Assembly: GCF_003368325.1 (NCBI RefSeq)
Contig: NZ_CP031467.1
Location: 434,001-498,000, forward strand
DNA from: Paraburkholderia caffeinilytica
GTDB lineage: Bacteria > Pseudomonadota > Gammaproteobacteria > Burkholderiales > Burkholderiaceae
Length of the DNA: 64,000 bases
Direction: 5' to 3'
Each line of letters opens with the position of its first letter. Position 1 is the first letter of the stretch. The translations under genes and the position numbers were made by a program. Under the pieces are notes generated by a model. That model ran no database searches, had not been told where the DNA came from, and saw only the letters and a program-made list of their open reading frames with translations. Of the stretch, positions 38,941-50,273 are shown piece after piece.

Positions 38941-41244
38941 TCAGAACGCCGTCCCGATCTGGAACTGGAACTTCTGATACTGGTCGCCAGTGTGCTTCGT
39001 GAGCGGGAAGCCCAAGCTGAGCTTGAGCGGACCAATCGGCGAGATCCACGCAAGACCGACACCGTAGCCGTAACGCAGGCCGTTCGCACCGATGCTGTTG
39101 CCTTCCGTACCCCAGACGTTACCCGCGTCGAGGAACGTGAAGACACGCAACGTGCGGTCGTAGCCGGTGCCCGGCAACGGGAACGTCAATTCGACGTTAC
39201 CCACCAGCAGCTTCGAGCCGCCGATCGGGTCGTTCGTCTTCGCATCACGCGGACCCAGCGAGCTCGGCTCGTAACCACGCACCGAACCGATACCGCCCGC
39301 GTAGTAGTTCTTGAAAATCGGGTATGGCTTGCCGCCGAGGCCATTGCCGTAGCCGCCCTGGAAGTTGAAGCCCAGCACGAAGCCGCGCGCAAACGAATAA
39401 TAGTACTGCGCGTTGATGTCGGCCTTGTAGTACTGCGTGCCGCCGATCGGCGTGCCGTATTCGGCGTTCGCCTGCGTGAAGTAGCCGCGGCTCGGCACCA
39501 GTGCGCTGTCACGCGCGTCGCGCGACCACCCCACCGTGATGGGTACGTTGTTCGACACACGGCCGAAGGCGGCTACGTAGTCCTTGTAGCTCTGCGGCGT
39601 ATTCGCGTCGACGTCCAGCTGGTTCTGCTCGAGGCCGGCGCCGAAGTACACCGTGTCGACTTCCGAGAACGGAATCCCGAACTTCAGGTCACCGCCGATC
39701 GTGACGATCTTGAAGCTCGAATCCGTCGAGTAGTACAGCGGCTGGTACGTGCGGTAATAGACGTCGGTGATCCGCTTGATACCGTCGACCGTGAAGTACG
39801 GGTCGACCTGCGTGACCGTCAAGGTACGGTAGGTCTTGGCGGTATTCACGTTCACCGCGAGGCTCGTACCCGAACCGAACACGTTGTCCTGCGATACGCC
39901 GGCGGAGAGCACCACCTTGTCTGTCGACGAGAAGCCCGCGCCCAGCGTGATCGCGCCGGTCGGCTTTTCGTTCACCTTGACGTCCACGTCGACCTGGTCC
40001 GGCGTGCCTTCCACCGGCACCGTGGTCACGTCGACATCGGTAAAGTAGCCGAGACGGTTGATCCGGTCTTTCGACAGCGCAAGGCGGTTCGAATCGAACC
40101 ACGAGCTTTCGAGCTGGCGCATTTCGCGGCGCACCACTTCGTCGCGGGTCCGCGTGTTGCCGACCACGTTGATGCGGCGCACGTATACACGGCGGCTCGG
40201 GTCGACTTGCAGCGTCAGGTCGACCTTGTGGTGTTCCTGATCGATCTGCGGCTGCGCATTGACGGTGGCAAACGCATAGCCGTATTCGCCGAGTTTGTCG
40301 ACGATCGCCTTGGTGGTGGCTTGCAGCTTCTCGGCCGAGAAGCGGTCACCCGGTTTGATCTTGATGAGCCTGGTCAGCTCCGGCTCGCGGTCGAGCAGGT
40401 TACCGGCCAGCTTGATGCTGTTGATCGTGTACGGCTCGCCTTCGTGCAGCGTGACCGTCAGATACATGTCCTTCTTATCCGGCGTAATCGATACCTGGGT
40501 CGACTCGATGTTGAACTCGAGGTAGCCGCGATTCAGGTAATACGAGCGGACGTTTTCGAGGTCGCCGGTGAGCTTGTCTTTCGCGTACAGATCGTTCTTC
40601 GTGTACCACGAGAACCAGTTCGGCGTGGACAGCTGCATTTCGTCGCGCAGCGTACCCGTGCTGAACGCCTTGTTGCCGATGAAGTTGATCTGGCGGATCT
40701 TCGCGCTCGGACCTTCGGCCACCGAGAACAGCACCGACACGCGGTTGCGGTCGATCGGCGTGATCGTGGTGGTGACTTCGGCGGCATAGTAGCCGCGCGT
40801 CAGGTACTGGCGCTTCAGCTCCTGCTCGGCCTTGTCGACGAGTGCCTTGTCGTAGTAGCGGCCTTGCGACAAACCGACCGCGCGCAGCGCCTTGGTCAGG
40901 TTTTCCTTGTCGAACTCGTGAATGCCGGCAAAGTCGATCGTGCCGATGGCCGGACGCTCCAGCACCTGCACGATGACGACATTGCCTTCCGTCGCAATCT
41001 TGACGTCATTGAAGAAGCCCGTGGCGTACAGCGCACGGATGGCTTCGGAAGCCTTGTCGTCGCTAAAGGTGTCGCCTTGCTTGATGGGCAGGTACGCGAA
41101 CACGGTACCGGGTTCGACGCGTTGCAATCCCTCGATCCGGATGTCTTGCACCACGAAGGGCGTCGTTGCGTGAGCAACCAGCCCATGCGCGGCAAACGCC
41201 GCGGCTATAACCGTCTTTGGAACAAAGCGATGAGGTTTAAACAA
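38941..41244 (-). CDS. bamA: Outer-membrane protein assembly factor BamA
   Basis: A 767-residue Omp85 protein, the core of the BAM complex. A signal peptide (to ~26) is followed by five POTRA domains (PFVVQDIRIEGLQRVEPGTV starts P1) and a 16-strand barrel from about residue 430. The barrel contains the conserved GGIGSVRGYEPSSLGPRD loop, with the VRGY/F motif of strand L6. The C-terminus ends KFQFQIGTAF with a terminal Phe. Confidence 0.98.
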   Translation of the reverse strand: MFKPHRFVPKTVIAAAFAAHGLVAHATTPFVVQDIRIEGLQRVEPGTVFAYLPIKQGDTFSDDKASEAIRALYATGFFNDVKIATEGNVVIVQVLERPAIGTIDFAGIHEFDKENLTKALRAVGLSQGRYYDKALVDKAEQELKRQYLTRGYYAAEVTTTITPIDRNRVSVLFSVAEGPSAKIRQINFIGNKAFSTGTLRDEMQLSTPNWFSWYTKNDLYAKDKLTGDLENVRSYYLNRGYLEFNIESTQVSITPDKKDMYLTVTLHEGEPYTINSIKLAGNLLDREPELTRLIKIKPGDRFSAEKLQATTKAIVDKLGEYGYAFATVNAQPQIDQEHHKVDLTLQVDPSRRVYVRRINVVGNTRTRDEVVRREMRQLESSWFDSNRLALSKDRINRLGYFTDVDVTTVPVEGTPDQVDVDVKVNEKPTGAITLGAGFSSTDKVVLSAGVSQDNVFGSGTSLAVNVNTAKTYRTLTVTQVDPYFTVDGIKRITDVYYRTYQPLYYSTDSSFKIVTIGGDLKFGIPFSEVDTVYFGAGLEQNQLDVDANTPQSYKDYVAAFGRVSNNVPITVGWSRDARDSALVPSRGYFTQANAEYGTPIGGTQYYKADINAQYYYSFARGFVLGFNFQGGYGNGLGGKPYPIFKNYYAGGIGSVRGYEPSSLGPRDAKTNDPIGGSKLLVGNVELTFPLPGTGYDRTLRVFTFLDAGNVWGTEGNSIGANGLRYGYGVGLAWISPIGPLKLSLGFPLTKHTGDQYQKFQFQIGTAF

Positions 41245-41311
41245 CGTGCTTCCCCAGTGTGTATAGCTGCATCAGGTCAGACGGTCGCCATCGTGAACGC
41301 CGCCAGACACT

Positions 41312-42697
41312 TTAGAAATGGATTAAACGAGCCAGATCGTTGAACAGCGCAATCGCCGACAACGCGACGATGCAGGCAAGACCCGCCCTCTGAAAAACGA
41401 GTTGCCAGCGATCAGAGACAACTTTGCCGGTCACAGCTTCAACCAAATAATATAACAGATGCCCCCCGTCCAATACCGGAATTGGTAGCAGGTTCAGTAC
41501 GCCGAGGCTAATACTGACAAGGGCCAGGAACGACAGAAACGCAGAAGGACCTAGACGTGCGCTCTTTCCTGCGTAATCGGCGATCGTCACGGGACCCGAA
41601 AGATTCTTCAGCGAAGCCTCGCCGACGATCATCCGTCCGAACATACGCACCGAATAAACAGCCAGATCCCAGGTACGGCGCGCGCCCAATTGCAGACTTT
41701 CGACCGGTCCGTAACGCACGTCGATCGACGGCACCTGGGTCGCGAGCTCGGCGCCGATGCGGCCAATCTGATGGCCTGTCGCGTCATCGCGCTGCGACTG
41801 CGGAACGATCCGAACCTCTTCCAGCTTGCCCGCCGCTTGCCCGCCACGCTCCACCTGCAGCGTCATAGGCACGCTGGCGTGCGATTTTACATAAGCGATG
41901 AAGGCCGTGGCATTGTCGGTCGGAATACCGTCGACCGCGCGAAGTCGGTCACCCACCGCCAGGCCTGCCTTTTGCGCAGCGCTACCCGGCTGCACACCCG
42001 CGACCGTCAACTTGCCGCCGCCCGGCTCGAAACCGAGATGCGACATGAGGTCGTCGTCGACATCTTTCTCGGTGATGCCGCGCAGGTCCAACTGGAAATC
42101 CGACGTGCCATGTGCATCTTTCGCACTCAGCACGATGCGCTTCTGATCGAATGCCGCGCCCAGCAGTTTCCAGCGCAGGTCGGACCATGAGCGCACGCGC
42201 TCGGATTCGCCGGCGTTCCCGGTGCGCACGGCAACGATCGTTTCGCCACCGTCGAAACCGGCCAGCGCCGCCGGCGTATTCGGCGCGGGCGCAGCCACCA
42301 CGGCCGCCGGCTCCGTCACGCCGGTGGCGAACACGAGGGCGAACAGCACGATGGCAAGCAGAAAGTTCGCGACCGGCCCGGCCGCGACAATCGCGAAACG
42401 GCGCCACACCGACTGCCGGTTGAACGCATGCGGCAAGGCGTCGACCGGAATCGGCGCACCGCCGGTCTCGCGCTCGTCGAGCATCTTCACGTAGCCGCCG
42501 AGCGGCAGCGCGGCAATCGTCCATTCGGTGCCGGTCTTCGGGCTCACCCATTGGAACAGCGGCTTGCCGAAGCCGATCGAAAAGCGCAATACCTTCACGC
42601 CGCACCAACGCGCGACGCTGTAATGCCCGTACTCGTGGACGACCACAAGTACGCCAATCGCAACCGCGAAGGCAAGCAGCTCGATCAGCAAATTCAT
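41312..42697 (-). CDS. rseP: Site-2 protease RseP
   Basis: A 461-residue inner-membrane zinc protease that cleaves anti-sigma factors. HEYGH at residues 21-25 is the metal site, with the second site in the C-terminal NLLPIPVLDGGHLLYYLVEA. PDZ domains lie between (LTVAGVQPGSAAQKAGLAVG, GDRLRAVDG). ATG 42697 has GAGG six bases upstream. It lies 7 bp after dxr and just before bamA. Confidence 0.97.
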   Translation of the reverse strand: MNLLIELLAFAVAIGVLVVVHEYGHYSVARWCGVKVLRFSIGFGKPLFQWVSPKTGTEWTIAALPLGGYVKMLDERETGGAPIPVDALPHAFNRQSVWRRFAIVAAGPVANFLLAIVLFALVFATGVTEPAAVVAAPAPNTPAALAGFDGGETIVAVRTGNAGESERVRSWSDLRWKLLGAAFDQKRIVLSAKDAHGTSDFQLDLRGITEKDVDDDLMSHLGFEPGGGKLTVAGVQPGSAAQKAGLAVGDRLRAVDGIPTDNATAFIAYVKSHASVPMTLQVERGGQAAGKLEEVRIVPQSQRDDATGHQIGRIGAELATQVPSIDVRYGPVESLQLGARRTWDLAVYSVRMFGRMIVGEASLKNLSGPVTIADYAGKSARLGPSAFLSFLALVSISLGVLNLLPIPVLDGGHLLYYLVEAVTGKVVSDRWQLVFQRAGLACIVALSAIALFNDLARLIHF

Positions 42698-42704
42698 AGG
42701 CGCC

Positions 42705-43910
42705 TCACTGGACGGCGCGTTCCGTGCGACGGGCGCCGACCGGCAGGCGCGCGATGAACTCCGCAGCGGCGCGGCGCGCGGCCGCATCCGCTTCGATCAC
42801 ATCTTCCAGCGCGTGCGCGCTGCGGTTCGGCAACGCATTGAGTACGGCGTCGACTACCTGAGCGATCGCCATGAAACCGATCTGGTGCGACAGGAACGCT
42901 TCAACCGCGACTTCGTTCGCGGCATTGAGGGCCGCACTCGCCAACCCACCCTCGGCCAGCGCTTTCACGGCGAGCGCGAGACAGGGGAAGCGCGTGTAAT
43001 CCGGCTTTTCGAACGACAGCGAAGCGACCTGCAGCAGATCCAGTTGCGCCACGCCCGAATCGACGCGGTCCGGAAATGCCAGTGCATGCGCGATTGGCGT
43101 ACGCATGTCGGGATTGCCCAGTTGCGCGAGCACCGAACCGTCGGCGTACGACACCATTGAATGGATCACGCTTTGCGGGTGAATCAGCACTTCGATGCGC
43201 TCGCCCGGCAGATTGAAGAGCCAGTGGGCTTCGATGACTTCGAGGCCCTTGTTCATCATCGTGGCCGAGTCGACCGAAATCTTACGGCCCATGACCCAGT
43301 TCGGATGCTTGCAGGCTTCGTCAGGCGTGACGTCGACCAGCGTGGCCGGTTCGCGCGTGCGGAACGGGCCGCCCGACGCGGTCAGGATGATCTTCGAGAC
43401 GCCGCCGTGCAGCGCGGCTTCGCGCGGCAGGCATTGGAAAATGGCGTTGTGTTCGCTGTCGACCGGCAGCAGCACGGCGCCGTTGTCGCGCACCGCGTCC
43501 ATGAAGATCGCGCCGGACATGACCAGCGCTTCCTTGTTGGCAAGCAGAATACGCTTGCCGGCGCGCGCGGCAGCAAGACTCGGCGCAAGGCCGGCCGCGC
43601 CGACGATCGCCGCCACCACCGTATCGCAACCGGCGCTCTCCGACACGTCGACGAGCGCTTGCGGTCCATACGTGACTTCCGTCTTGCAGCCCGCTTCGCG
43701 CAGTTTCGCTGCGACGCGCGCAGCGGTATCGGCATCGCCGACCACCGCGACTTCAGGCTGAAAGCGCAGGCATTGCTCGACGAGCTTGTCGCCGTTGCGA
43801 TGCGCCGTGAGCGCGTAAACCGAAAAGCGCTCGGGATGACGCGCGACGACGTCGAGCGTGCTGTCTCCAATCGAGCCCGTGGAACCGAGCAATGTCAGAC
43901 GTTTTTGCAT
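42705..43910 (-). CDS. dxr: 1-deoxy-D-xylulose-5-phosphate reductoisomerase
   Basis: A 401-residue enzyme of the MEP isoprenoid pathway making MEP with NADPH and a divalent metal. It opens [20 protein letters not shown]. The catalytic region is [15 protein letters not shown] (metal-binding Asp, Glu) and [13 protein letters not shown], and the [20 protein letters not shown] loop contains further active-site Ser/Asn/Lys. AAAGAGA precedes the ATG at 43910. It lies 10 bp after cdsA. Confidence 0.98.
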   Translation of the reverse strand: MQKRLTLLGSTGSIGDSTLDVVARHPERFSVYALTAHRNGDKLVEQCLRFQPEVAVVGDADTAARVAAKLREAGCKTEVTYGPQALVDVSESAGCDTVVAAIVGAAGLAPSLAAARAGKRILLANKEALVMSGAIFMDAVRDNGAVLLPVDSEHNAIFQCLPREAALHGGVSKIILTASGGPFRTREPATLVDVTPDEACKHPNWVMGRKISVDSATMMNKGLEVIEAHWLFNLPGERIEVLIHPQSVIHSMVSYADGSVLAQLGNPDMRTPIAHALAFPDRVDSGVAQLDLLQVASLSFEKPDYTRFPCLALAVKALAEGGLASAALNAANEVAVEAFLSHQIGFMAIAQVVDAVLNALPNRSAHALEDVIEADAAARRAAAEFIARLPVGARRTERAVQ

Positions 43911-43920
43911 ATCTCTTTCT

Positions 43921-44742
43921 CTAGCCGAGCAGCAGCATGGCAAGCGGCAGCACCGGCAACAATGCGTCGATGCGGTCGAGTACGCCACCGTGCCCAGGCA
44001 ACAGGCCGCTTGAATCTTTCACTCCGGCCTGGCGTTTCATCATTGATTCGAACAGGTCGCCCACCACGCTGAAGGCCACCAGCAGGGTCAGTGCGAGCAA
44101 TGTGCGGACGGCGCCCAGTTGCGCCAGCAGCGCAGAATACAGGGTCGGCTCGAACGCATGCAAAAAGACCGCCGCCGCGGCAACGATCATCACGGCCAGC
44201 CAGCCGCCGATCGCGCCCTCCCACGTCTTACCCGGGCTGATGGCAGGCGCCAGCTTGTGTTTTCCGAAAGCCTTTCCAGAGAAGTATGCGCCGATATCGG
44301 CCAGCCATACCAATAGCAGCAGCGACAGCACGAACGGCACGCCCTTCATGCGCGCGGCGACGAGAGCATGCCAGCACGCGACGAATACCACAATGCCGGC
44401 GAGGAATAGAAAGGTGCGCCATGCCCCTTGTGCGAGGGTCGGCTTGCGCAGAAGCACGAACGGCCCGGCGATCACCCAAAAAATAGCGGCCGCCTTGAAC
44501 AGCGGACCGGATTCCTCGGCACCGGCGCCAAACCGCGTGCTGGCGACCAGCGCGACCGCCGCGACCAGCGCGTAGATCACCGGCCCGGCGCCGCCGAGCT
44601 TCAGCAGGCGCGCCCATTCCCACGCGGCGAACACGACGACGAAGGCGATCAGTGCGCCGAACGCGCCCACCGGCGCGAACAGCGTGATCGGCAGGAAGAT
44701 CGCCAGCAGGATGATCGCCGTGATGACACGGGTTTTTAGCAT
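43921..44742 (-). CDS. cdsA: Phosphatidate cytidylyltransferase
   Basis: A 273-residue integral membrane enzyme making CDP-diacylglycerol from phosphatidate and CTP. About seven to eight TM helices are visible ([20 protein letters not shown] first). The signature is [34 protein letters not shown], the CDS-family motif with catalytic Asp residues (first 20 shown apart: [20 protein letters not shown]). The frame stays open upstream into uppS, but ATG 44742 overlapping uppS by 7 bp is the natural start. Confidence 0.97.
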   Translation of the reverse strand: MLKTRVITAIILLAIFLPITLFAPVGAFGALIAFVVVFAAWEWARLLKLGGAGPVIYALVAAVALVASTRFGAGAEESGPLFKAAAIFWVIAGPFVLLRKPTLAQGAWRTFLFLAGIVVFVACWHALVAARMKGVPFVLSLLLLVWLADIGAYFSGKAFGKHKLAPAISPGKTWEGAIGGWLAVMIVAAAAVFLHAFEPTLYSALLAQLGAVRTLLALTLLVAFSVVGDLFESMMKRQAGVKDSSGLLPGHGGVLDRIDALLPVLPLAMLLLG

Positions 44743-45518
44743 GGAAGCGAATCGACGTTTTGCGATTGCGGCTCGAGTTGAGCGCTGGTGCGGCCAAAGC
44801 GGCGCTCGCGCTCCGCGTAGGAGGCGATGGCGTGACCGAGCGCGTCGGCGTCGAAATCCGGCCAGAACGTGTCGGTGAAGTAGAACTCGGTGTAGGCGAG
44901 TTGCCACAGCAGGAAGTTGCTGACGCGGCGCTCGCCGCCGGTGCGGATAAAGAGGTCCGGTTCCGGCGCATAGGCCATCGACAGGTGTTCGGCGAACGAG
45001 TCCTCGTTCACCTCGACCGCCTTGCCCGCCAGCGCCGATTGTTCGGCGAGCTTGCGGGTGGCCTGCATGATGTCCCAGCGGCCGCCGTAGTTGGCGGCAA
45101 TGGTCAGCGTGAGGCGCGTATTGCGCGCGGTTTTGGTTTCCGCGCGCTTGATCAGGTCGCGGATGCGCGTGTCGAACTTCGACAGATCGCCGACTACGCG
45201 CAAACGGATGCCGTTCGCGTGCAGCTTGCCGATCTCGCGCTCCAGCGCGGTGACGAACAGGCGCATCAGGAACGACACTTCGTCGTTCGGGCGGCGCCAG
45301 TTTTCCGAGCTGAAGGCAAAGAGCGTCAGGTATTCGACGCCCTGCCGGGCGCAGGCCTCGACGGCCGCGCGCACTGCGTCGACGCCGCGCGTATGGCCGG
45401 CCACGCGCGGCAGACGGCGCTGGGTCGCCCAACGGCCGTTGCCGTCCATGATGATCGCGATATGTCGCGGCACCGCCGCGACATCAGGCACGCGCACGGT
45501 TGAGCTGGTATAGGTCAT
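44736..45518 (-). CDS. uppS: Undecaprenyl-diphosphate synthase
   Basis: A 260-residue cis-prenyltransferase making the C55 carrier for peptidoglycan and [20 protein letters not shown] carries the catalytic Asp25. [15 protein letters not shown] and [20 protein letters not shown] are the conserved regions III and V. It follows frr by about 60 bp and overlaps cdsA. Confidence 0.98.
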   Translation of the reverse strand: MTYTSSTVRVPDVAAVPRHIAIIMDGNGRWATQRRLPRVAGHTRGVDAVRAAVEACARQGVEYLTLFAFSSENWRRPNDEVSFLMRLFVTALEREIGKLHANGIRLRVVGDLSKFDTRIRDLIKRAETKTARNTRLTLTIAANYGGRWDIMQATRKLAEQSALAGKAVEVNEDSFAEHLSMAYAPEPDLFIRTGGERRVSNFLLWQLAYTEFYFTDTFWPDFDADALGHAIASYAERERRFGRTSAQLEPQSQNVDSLPC

Positions 45519-45582
45519 GGCCGTCGGGACAGTGACTGCAAAAAAAGAAGTGGAGATACTAAAGGTGCTGAGCCAATCGGCC

Positions 45583-46143
45583 TCAGACCGTCATGATCTC
45601 GGCTTCTTTGGTCACGACCAGTTTGTCGATTTCCGCGACGAACTTGTCCGTCAGTTTCTGAACGTCGTCACCTGCACGGCGCTCGTCATCTTCCGAAATT
45701 TCTTTGTCTTTCACGAGCTTCTTGAGTTGCTCGTTTGCATCGCGGCGCAGATTACGAACAGCGACCTTGGCCGTTTCCGCCTCGCTCTTGACCACTTTCG
45801 TCAGTTCGCGGCGGCGTTCTTCGGTCAGCGCGGGCATCGGCACGCGGATCACGTCGCCTTGCGTAGCCGGGTTCAGACCGAGGTCCGACTCGCGGATCGC
45901 CTTTTCGACGACCTGGACCATCTTCTTTTCCCACGGTTGCACGCCGATCGTGCGTGCGTCGATCAGCGTCAGGTTCGCGACCTGCGAAATCGGCACCGGC
46001 GAACCGTAATAGTCGCACTGGATGTGATCGAGCAGGCCCGTGTGTGCACGGCCCGTGCGGATCTTCGACAGGTCGTTCTTGAACGCGTCGATGGAACGCT
46101 GCATCTTTTGTTCAGCGCCCTTCCTGATATCAGCCACAGACAT
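45583..46143 (-). CDS. frr: Ribosome recycling factor
   Basis: A 186-residue protein that splits post-termination ribosomes with EF-G. It shows the three-helix-bundle opening [24 protein letters not shown], the small beta domain [20 protein letters not shown] and [20 protein letters not shown]. It lies 100 bp after pyrH. Confidence 0.98.
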
Positions 46144-46243
46144 TTTTAAACCTCCGAACCTTCAAAACGGTGCGAACCGGCCAGCGCGCGCACTATGCGG
46201 CGGCCTGGGCTCGCGTTAAAGCCCACGTTATGTGAACGAGAGT

Positions 46244-47071
<828 letters not shown>

Positions 47072-47177
47072 CTACGCAGCGAGGGTCAACCCGCGCGCAG
47101 CCTTGCGGCGCCGCCGACCGCGGCAAAGTCTTGCTCCGCCGCGGGTCCAACGGTACTAACTGAAGCTTAAGCGATGC

Positions 47178-48059
47178 TTATTGTTGCTTTGCAGCAGCGA
47201 CTTGAGCGGCCACTTCAGCTGCGAAGTCGTCCTGCTTCTTCTCGATGCCTTCGCCGACCACAAACAGCGCGAACTTCTGCACGCTCGCGTTGCCCGCCTT
47301 CAGCATCTGTTCGATCGTCTGCTTGTCGTTCTTAACGAACGTCTGGTTCAGCAGCGACACTTCCTTCAGGTACTTCTGCACGCTGCCGTCGACCATCTTG
47401 GCGACGATTTCAGCCGGCTTGCCCGATTCGGCAGCCTTCTGCTCAGCAATGCTGCGTTCCTTGGCGATCAGGTCCGCCGGGACGTCGTCCGACGACAGCG
47501 AAACCGGCTTCATTGCGGCAATGTGCATTGCCACGTCCTTGCCGACCTGCTCGTCCGCGCCGGCGTACTCGACCAGCACGCCGATACGCGTGCCGTGCAG
47601 GTACGCCGCCAGCTTGTTCGCCGTGTCGAAGCGCACGAAGCGGCGGATCGACAGGTTTTCACCGATCTTGCCGACCAGTGCCAGACGCACTGCGTCGACC
47701 GTCGAGCCGTCCAGCGGCAATGCCGACAGGGCAGCGACGTCAGCCGGGTTTTGCGTGGCGACCAGTTCGGCGATGGTCTTCGAGAATGCCAGGAAGTCGT
47801 CGTTCTTCGAGACGAAGTCGGTTTCGCAGTTCAGCTCGACCAGCGAACCCGCACTGCCGCCGATGAACGATGCGACCACGCCTTCAGCCGTCACGCGCGA
47901 TGCCGCCTTGCTGGCCTTGTTGCCCAGCTTCACGCGCAGCAGCTCTTCAGCGCGGGCCATGTCGCCTTCGGCTTCCGTCAGCGCCTTCTTGCATTCCATC
48001 ATCGGCGCGTCGGTCTTTGCGCGCAGTTCTGCAACCATGCTTGCGGTAATTGCCGCCAT
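47178..48059 (-). CDS. tsf: Elongation factor Ts
   Basis: A 293-residue nucleotide-exchange factor for EF-Tu. The UBA-like N-domain starts [20 protein letters not shown] and holds [19 protein letters not shown]; the core starts [20 protein letters not shown] with ETDFVSKND. The second of two adjacent ATGs (48059) has AGGAG at the better spacing. A terminator lies between rpsB and tsf. Confidence 0.98.
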   Translation of the reverse strand: MAAITASMVAELRAKTDAPMMECKKALTEAEGDMARAEELLRVKLGNKASKAASRVTAEGVVASFIGGSAGSLVELNCETDFVSKNDDFLAFSKTIAELVATQNPADVAALSALPLDGSTVDAVRLALVGKIGENLSIRRFVRFDTANKLAAYLHGTRIGVLVEYAGADEQVGKDVAMHIAAMKPVSLSSDDVPADLIAKERSIAEQKAAESGKPAEIVAKMVDGSVQKYLKEVSLLNQTFVKNDKQTIEQMLKAGNASVQKFALFVVGEGIEKKQDDFAAEVAAQVAAAKQQ

Positions 48060-48200
48060 CATTTGCTCCTTGAGTTCCGTCTGTCACACGCCGCCCGGAC
48101 TTCGATACCGGCGGCAAGAATTCGTTTCAACGTCGCACGTATTTTTTACGCACTATGTTTCAGCACTACTCACAGCACACCCCTGCTTTGTCGCGGCTTA

Positions 48201-48233
48201 AAAAAAGGGGGCCTGTAGAAAGCCCCCTTTTTT
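48201..48233 (-). terminator. Terminator/attenuator between rpsB and tsf
   Basis: AAAAAAGGGGGC and GCCCCCTTTTTT form a 12-bp stem with a 9-base loop. It lies within the rpsB-tsf operon, so it probably lowers tsf expression relative to rpsB. Confidence 0.85.
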
Positions 48234-48251
48234 GCCGGACACGGGGCAGCT

Positions 48252-49004
48252 TTACGCTTCCGAGTTGACCTCGACGAACTCGTCGCCGTCGCCGCCGCGC
48301 GCAGCCTGCACCACTTCGTTGACCGCGTTAGCACGGCCTTCGAGGATCGCGTCAGCCACGCCAGCCGTGTACAGAGCGACAGCCTTCGAAGCGTCGTCGT
48401 TACCCGGGATCACGTAGTCGATGCCTTCCGGCGAGTGGTTCGTGTCGACCACAGCGATGACCGGAATACCGAGCTTGTTCGCTTCAGTCACGGCAATCTT
48501 GTGGTAGCCGACGTCGACCACGAAGATCGCGTCCGGAATGCCGCCCATGTCCTTCACGCCGCCGATCGACTTTTGCAGCTTGGCCATTTCGCGTTCAAAC
48601 AGGAGCGCTTCCTTCTTGCTCATGCGTTCGGTTTCGCCTGCTTCCAGCGCTGCTTCCATGTCCTTCAGGCGCTTGATCGAAACCTTCAGCGTCTTGAAGT
48701 TGGTCAGCATGCCGCCGAGCCAGCGTGCGTTGACGAACGGCATGCCGGCGCGTTGCGCTTCTTCAGCGATCGTGTCGCGCGATTGACGCTTCGTGCCGAC
48801 GAACAGGATCGTGCCGCGATTCGCTGCCAGTTGACGCGCGTACTTCAGCGCGTCGTTGTACATCGGCAGCGTCTTTTCGAGGTTGATAATGTGAATCTTG
48901 TTGCGATGACCGAAAATGAAGGGGGCCATCTTCGGGTTCCAGAAGCGCGTTTGGTGACCGAAGTGGACACCGGCTTCCAGCATTTGACGCATGGTAACTG
49001 CCAT
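48252..49004 (-). CDS. rpsB: 30S ribosomal protein S2
   Basis: A 250-residue small-subunit protein. Signatures are [20 protein letters not shown], then [40 protein letters not shown] and [20 protein letters not shown]. The C-terminal acidic tail ([13 protein letters not shown]) is normal. A strong promoter and a 260-nt structured leader lie upstream. Confidence 0.98.
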   Translation of the reverse strand: MAVTMRQMLEAGVHFGHQTRFWNPKMAPFIFGHRNKIHIINLEKTLPMYNDALKYARQLAANRGTILFVGTKRQSRDTIAEEAQRAGMPFVNARWLGGMLTNFKTLKVSIKRLKDMEAALEAGETERMSKKEALLFEREMAKLQKSIGGVKDMGGIPDAIFVVDVGYHKIAVTEANKLGIPVIAVVDTNHSPEGIDYVIPGNDDASKAVALYTAGVADAILEGRANAVNEVVQAARGGDGDEFVEVNSEA

Positions 49005-49257
49005 GAAAATCTCCGCGAGGGTTGGGTCTTAAGCCGGCTGCCGTATCGGCCGCGCTGCCTTTTTTGGCTGAACGCGACGGACACCCTGGGTGCTGCCGGC
49101 TTGCGAGTCTGCTGCCTTGGTACCGCCTTGCCCGTAGCGCAGGCAACTATCGCTACGAGACGCCTCTCCTGCCAGCTTGCGCCCACCAGCTTGCGCCCCA
49201 TTAAACGCTCATCAGAACAGCCAATGAGGCAACAAAACAAGACAGAGATCGACTTAG
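49005..49257 (-). promoter_or_regulatory. Structured 5' leader of rpsB
   Basis: Between the rpsB promoter and its start codon lies a ~250-nt leader. AAGCCGGC (49102-49095 on the minus strand) pairs perfectly with GCCGGCTT (49038-49031), enclosing a loop with its own ACCC/GGGT stem. S2 represses its own mRNA in E. coli through the leader; autoregulation here is inferred from that. Confidence 0.5.
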
Positions 49258-49263
49258 CCAAAG

Positions 49264-49293
49264 ATTATAGCACGCGACTATCGGCCGACTCAA
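49264..49293 (-). promoter_or_regulatory. rpsB promoter
   Basis: On the minus strand TTGAGT (49293-49288), an 18-bp spacer and consensus TATAAT (49269-49264) read toward rpsB. Confidence 0.65.
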
Positions 49294-49432
49294 CCTGCGC
49301 GGTAGCTCCTGTCTACCGCAGCCGGGTTGCACCTGCGCGCCCACCACCTTATTGCAAAACCGTGGCAAAACCCTGCGGCAGCCGGAATATGGTGCGATAA
49401 TCCTGCAATAAATCGCATTTCAGGCCCGACTC
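49294..49432. other. Remaining gap before map
   Basis: No gene. GATAAT (49396-49401) is a possible -10 box for map, with no good -35 at 16-18 bp. Confidence 0.3.
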
Positions 49433-50242
49433 ATGGCTATTACGCTCAAAAACGAACACGATATCGCGCAGATGCGCGTCGCCTGCAAGCTCGCTAGCGA
49501 AGTGCTCGACTACATTACGCCGTTCGTCACGGCCGGCATCACGACCGGCGAACTCGACCGCCTGTGTCACGAATACATGCTCCAGGTGCAAGGCACGGTT
49601 CCGGCGCCGCTGAATTATCAGCCGCCCGGCTATCCGCCTTATCCGAAAGCCACCTGCATTTCGGTGAACGACGTGATCTGCCACGGCATTCCGGGCGACA
49701 AGACACTGAAGAACGGCGACGCGCTGAATATCGACGTCACGGTGATCAAGGAAGGCTATTTCGGCGATACCAGCCGGATGTTCATCGTCGGCGAAGGCTC
49801 GATCATGGCCAAACGCCTCGTGCAGACCACCTTTGAATGCATGTGGCTCGGCATCGACCAGGTGCGCCCGGGCGCCCATCTCGGCGACATCGGCTACGCC
49901 ATCCAGAAACATGCCGAAGGGCAAGGCTACAGCGTGGTGCGCGAATATTGCGGCCACGGCATCGGCACGGTGTTTCACGAAGACCCGCAGATCCTGCACT
50001 ATGGCCGCCCCGGCACCGGGCTCGAGCTTCAGACCGGCATGATCTTCACGATCGAACCGATGATCAACGCCGGTCGGCGCGACATCCGCACCATGCCGGA
50101 CCAGTGGACCGTCAAGACCAAAGACCGCAGCCTGTCGGCACAGTGGGAACACACCATACTCGTCACCGAAACCGGTTACGACGTGCTGACTGTCTCAGCC
50201 GGCACGCCCGTGCGTCCGCCGGTTGTCGCGGCCACGGCCTGA
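49433..50242 (+). CDS. map: Methionine aminopeptidase, type I
   Basis: A 269-residue enzyme removing N-terminal Met. Metal ligands: the first Asp in [15 protein letters not shown], the second in GDTSRMF, His in [16 protein letters not shown], Glu in [13 protein letters not shown] and Glu in [11 protein letters not shown]. Divergent from rpsB, as is common, and upstream of glnD on the same strand. Confidence 0.98.
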   Translation: MAITLKNEHDIAQMRVACKLASEVLDYITPFVTAGITTGELDRLCHEYMLQVQGTVPAPLNYQPPGYPPYPKATCISVNDVICHGIPGDKTLKNGDALNIDVTVIKEGYFGDTSRMFIVGEGSIMAKRLVQTTFECMWLGIDQVRPGAHLGDIGYAIQKHAEGQGYSVVREYCGHGIGTVFHEDPQILHYGRPGTGLELQTGMIFTIEPMINAGRRDIRTMPDQWTVKTKDRSLSAQWEHTILVTETGYDVLTVSAGTPVRPPVVAATA

Positions 50243-50273
50243 ACGACTTCCGACCTCACCCGCCCGCCTGCCA

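Noticed and set aside
43921..45432. cdsA read as a 503-residue fusion
   Set aside because: The extra N-terminus is uppS read in the wrong frame; ATG 44742 gives a normal CdsA.
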